Below, in pieces: positions 62,583 to 64,000 of a stretch of DNA of 64,000 bases (the first letter of the stretch is position 1; each line of letters begins with the position of its first letter). Source of the stretch: Planctomycetota bacterium (GTDB lineage Bacteria > Planctomycetota > UBA8742 > UBA2392); the NCBI GenBank assembly GCA_020848275.1, contig JADLAK010000036.1, forward strand, positions 62,001 to 126,000, given 5' to 3'. The position numbers were made by a program, and so were the translations under genes. The notes beneath the pieces are model-generated. The model was not told where the DNA came from, made no database searches, and was given only the letters and a program-made list of their open reading frames with translations.

Positions 62583-64000
62583 ATGCGTTCAAACATGGTG
62601 CGTTGGGGTATCGGTGCGGCGAGTTTAATCATCGCGGTCGTTGCGGCGCTCACGTTGCAGGGAGGGTCGGTGCGCGCGGCCGACAGCGCAAACCTGACTG
62701 AAAAGGTAACGCCGGGCCTGGTGCGCATGTTCACGGCCAAGCGCATGATCAAGTTTGAAATGTCCCAGTGGGTGATGGAGGACTACAAGACCAAGACCAC
62801 GGGCGAAGCCACGCGCGACTATGTCGCCCACGACTGGTTCACCCATGTCTCCAACGGCGTGCCGACCGAAATCGTGCGCAGCTACGAGGCCATTACCGGC
62901 AAAGAGAAAACCAAAAGCGGCGACATGGATGCCATCGAGCTTGATGCCGTCGACAGCCGCGCCAACAACACCATCGCCATCAATATCAGCGGCGGCAAAC
63001 GCACCCTCAAGGGCGAAGCGGGCCCCGCGATGCAGGAAAAGGACACGGCCAATGCGCTGGCGGATCTCTCGCCGCGGCTGCTTCCCGGCAAAACTGTCAG
63101 CGTCGGCGACAAGTGGTCGGTGCCGGCCGATAACCTGAGCGTGCCCTATGGCTGCGCAGGCGGCGAGGTGATCAAAAGCGCCGATTGCACCGTCGAACTG
63201 AAGTCCTTCGCCGAGGAAAACGGCCAGCGTGCGGCGATCCTCGCCATTGGCTGCAAGATGACGACCTACCTCGAGATCATCAATCCCTACGACGACAACG
63301 CGTCGACGAAGATGACAACCGAATGGGAAATCGGCGGCGAAGCCGCCGTCGACCCGGACGACGGGCGTCTGCTGGCGCTGGCGCTCCAAAGCAAGGGCAC
63401 GGCCACCGGCAAAATGGGCGGCATGAACTGCAGTATCAGCGGCGAAAGCTTCGAACGCAACGATTACACCTACGGCGTAGTCACCGATAACCCCGTCGAC
63501 AACGGCTCCGAGGGTCCCGACAGCGTCAAGGAAACCTACACCGCCAAACTCGGCAAAATCGCGGAGGGGCACATCGTGATCGCCCGAAACGACGGCACGA
63601 CCAGCCGCTTGCAGGTATTCGACCCGTCCACGGGCAAAATCGTCAAGACGCTGTGCGCGCTGCCCAAGGGGATAATGATCGACGACCTCGCGATAAACGC
63701 CGCGCGCGACAAAATTGCGTTCGTTTCGACGGGAAACAGCGAAATATCCATTGCCGACGCCAACGTGTTCACTTTCGAGACCGCCACGGCCAAGATCAAC
63801 CAGATCACGCCCGAGTGGGCGACCGGCGACGGGCTTGCCACGGCGTTGAAGTCCGAAAAAACCGGCACGATCACGGGCCGCCTGGTCTGGCGCGACACCG
63901 AGGAAAACCGCGACCGCAGCGACGGCCTGAACATCGGCGCCGTGCGTGTGGACCACACGTTGTGCTTCTCGACCATCGGCAGCGATGGCCGCTTCGAGAT
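62583..64000 (+). CDS. Secreted protein of unknown family (cut by the right edge)
   Basis: The frame is open from the ATG at 62583 (AAGGAGA upstream) to the end of the window, 472 codons. The signal peptide is RWGIGAASLIIAVVAALTLQ, cleaved near VRAADS. The mature part is beta-rich with repeated short strands, for example NTIAINISGGKRTLKGEAGPAMQ, KMTTEWEIGGEAAVDPDDGRLLAL, TSRLQVFDPSTGKIVKTL and ITGRLVWRDTEENRDRSDGLNI. The last resembles WD/YVTN-type or SdrD-like strands; this is only an impression. I do not recognise a family and the C-terminus is missing. Confidence 0.75.
   Translation, partial: MRSNMVRWGIGAASLIIAVVAALTLQGGSVRAADSANLTEKVTPGLVRMFTAKRMIKFEMSQWVMEDYKTKTTGEATRDYVAHDWFTHVSNGVPTEIVRSYEAITGKEKTKSGDMDAIELDAVDSRANNTIAINISGGKRTLKGEAGPAMQEKDTANALADLSPRLLPGKTVSVGDKWSVPADNLSVPYGCAGGEVIKSADCTVELKSFAEENGQRAAILAIGCKMTTYLEIINPYDDNASTKMTTEWEIGGEAAVDPDDGRLLALALQSKGTATGKMGGMNCSISGESFERNDYTYGVVTDNPVDNGSEGPDSVKETYTAKLGKIAEGHIVIARNDGTTSRLQVFDPSTGKIVKTLCALPKGIMIDDLAINAARDKIAFVSTGNSEISIADANVFTFETATAKINQITPEWATGDGLATALKSEKTGTITGRLVWRDTEENRDRSDGLNIGAVRVDHTLCFSTIGSDGRFE

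Overview
The window is a high-GC (roughly 60%+) bacterial chromosome segment with a housekeeping-rich, mostly non-mobile gene content. I see no transposase, integrase, phage gene, CRISPR array or rRNA. Several traits suggest Planctomycetota or a close relative: many secreted lipoproteins of unknown family, a Pkn2-type membrane kinase with a DLG motif, an FHA-domain membrane protein, HEAT-repeat proteins, a very large multihaem cytochrome c beside a b6-type cytochrome b, and complex I and ATP synthase genes scattered in fragments. This taxonomic reading is an inference from gene content, not from a marker gene.

Layout. 1-8.7 kb (minus strand): an operon for a cytochrome bc-type complex. In transcription order it encodes a flavodoxin-Rieske fusion, the N-terminal and C-terminal halves of cytochrome b, a 1610-residue protein with eight CxxCH haem motifs, and a Tat lipoprotein that runs off the left edge. 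9-14.6 kb: a PAS protein, a small ORF, a lipoprotein, a secreted HExxH protein, a HEAT-repeat protein and threonine synthase. 14.6-21.2 kb: an AddA/AddB-type helicase-nuclease pair. 21.2-22.9 kb: tRNA-Arg and tRNA-Thr, a lipoprotein and a possible structured RNA. 22.9-26.7 kb: an EamA transporter, an iron-sulfur-type regulator with a palindromic operator candidate, a VOC protein, and a MoaD-like/BNR-repeat pair. 26.8-36.4 kb: FHA protein, thiamine-binding-like protein, SelB, AlkD-like glycosylase, an Arg-rich secreted protein, PurH and a CPBP protease. 36.4-40.2 kb (minus strand): nuoJ-nuoK-nuoL-sdhC. 40.4-51.3 kb: HEAT lipoprotein, a von Willebrand-like protein, a 1490-residue GspK/PilX-like pseudopilin with a LamG-like region, and two tandem paralogous secreted proteins. 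51.4-56.1 kb: Ser/Thr kinase, atpD, a TM2-domain gene, atpC, and a small membrane protein. 56.2-64 kb: DinB-like protein, RND transporter, nuoG, and a secreted protein cut by the right edge.

Two things stand out. First, the Rieske subunit carries a complete flavodoxin domain on what should be its cytoplasmic N-terminus, so a flavin carrier would be tethered to the quinol-oxidising complex; with the octahaem cytochrome this makes an unusual electron-transfer assembly. Second, six gaps between genes carry imperfect inverted repeats whose arms are tandem heptamers. When read on the proper strand, almost every heptamer begins with GT, although the other five bases differ from locus to locus. A seventh element follows the same plan with a 10-bp unit. 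This is a repeat defined by architecture more than by sequence.
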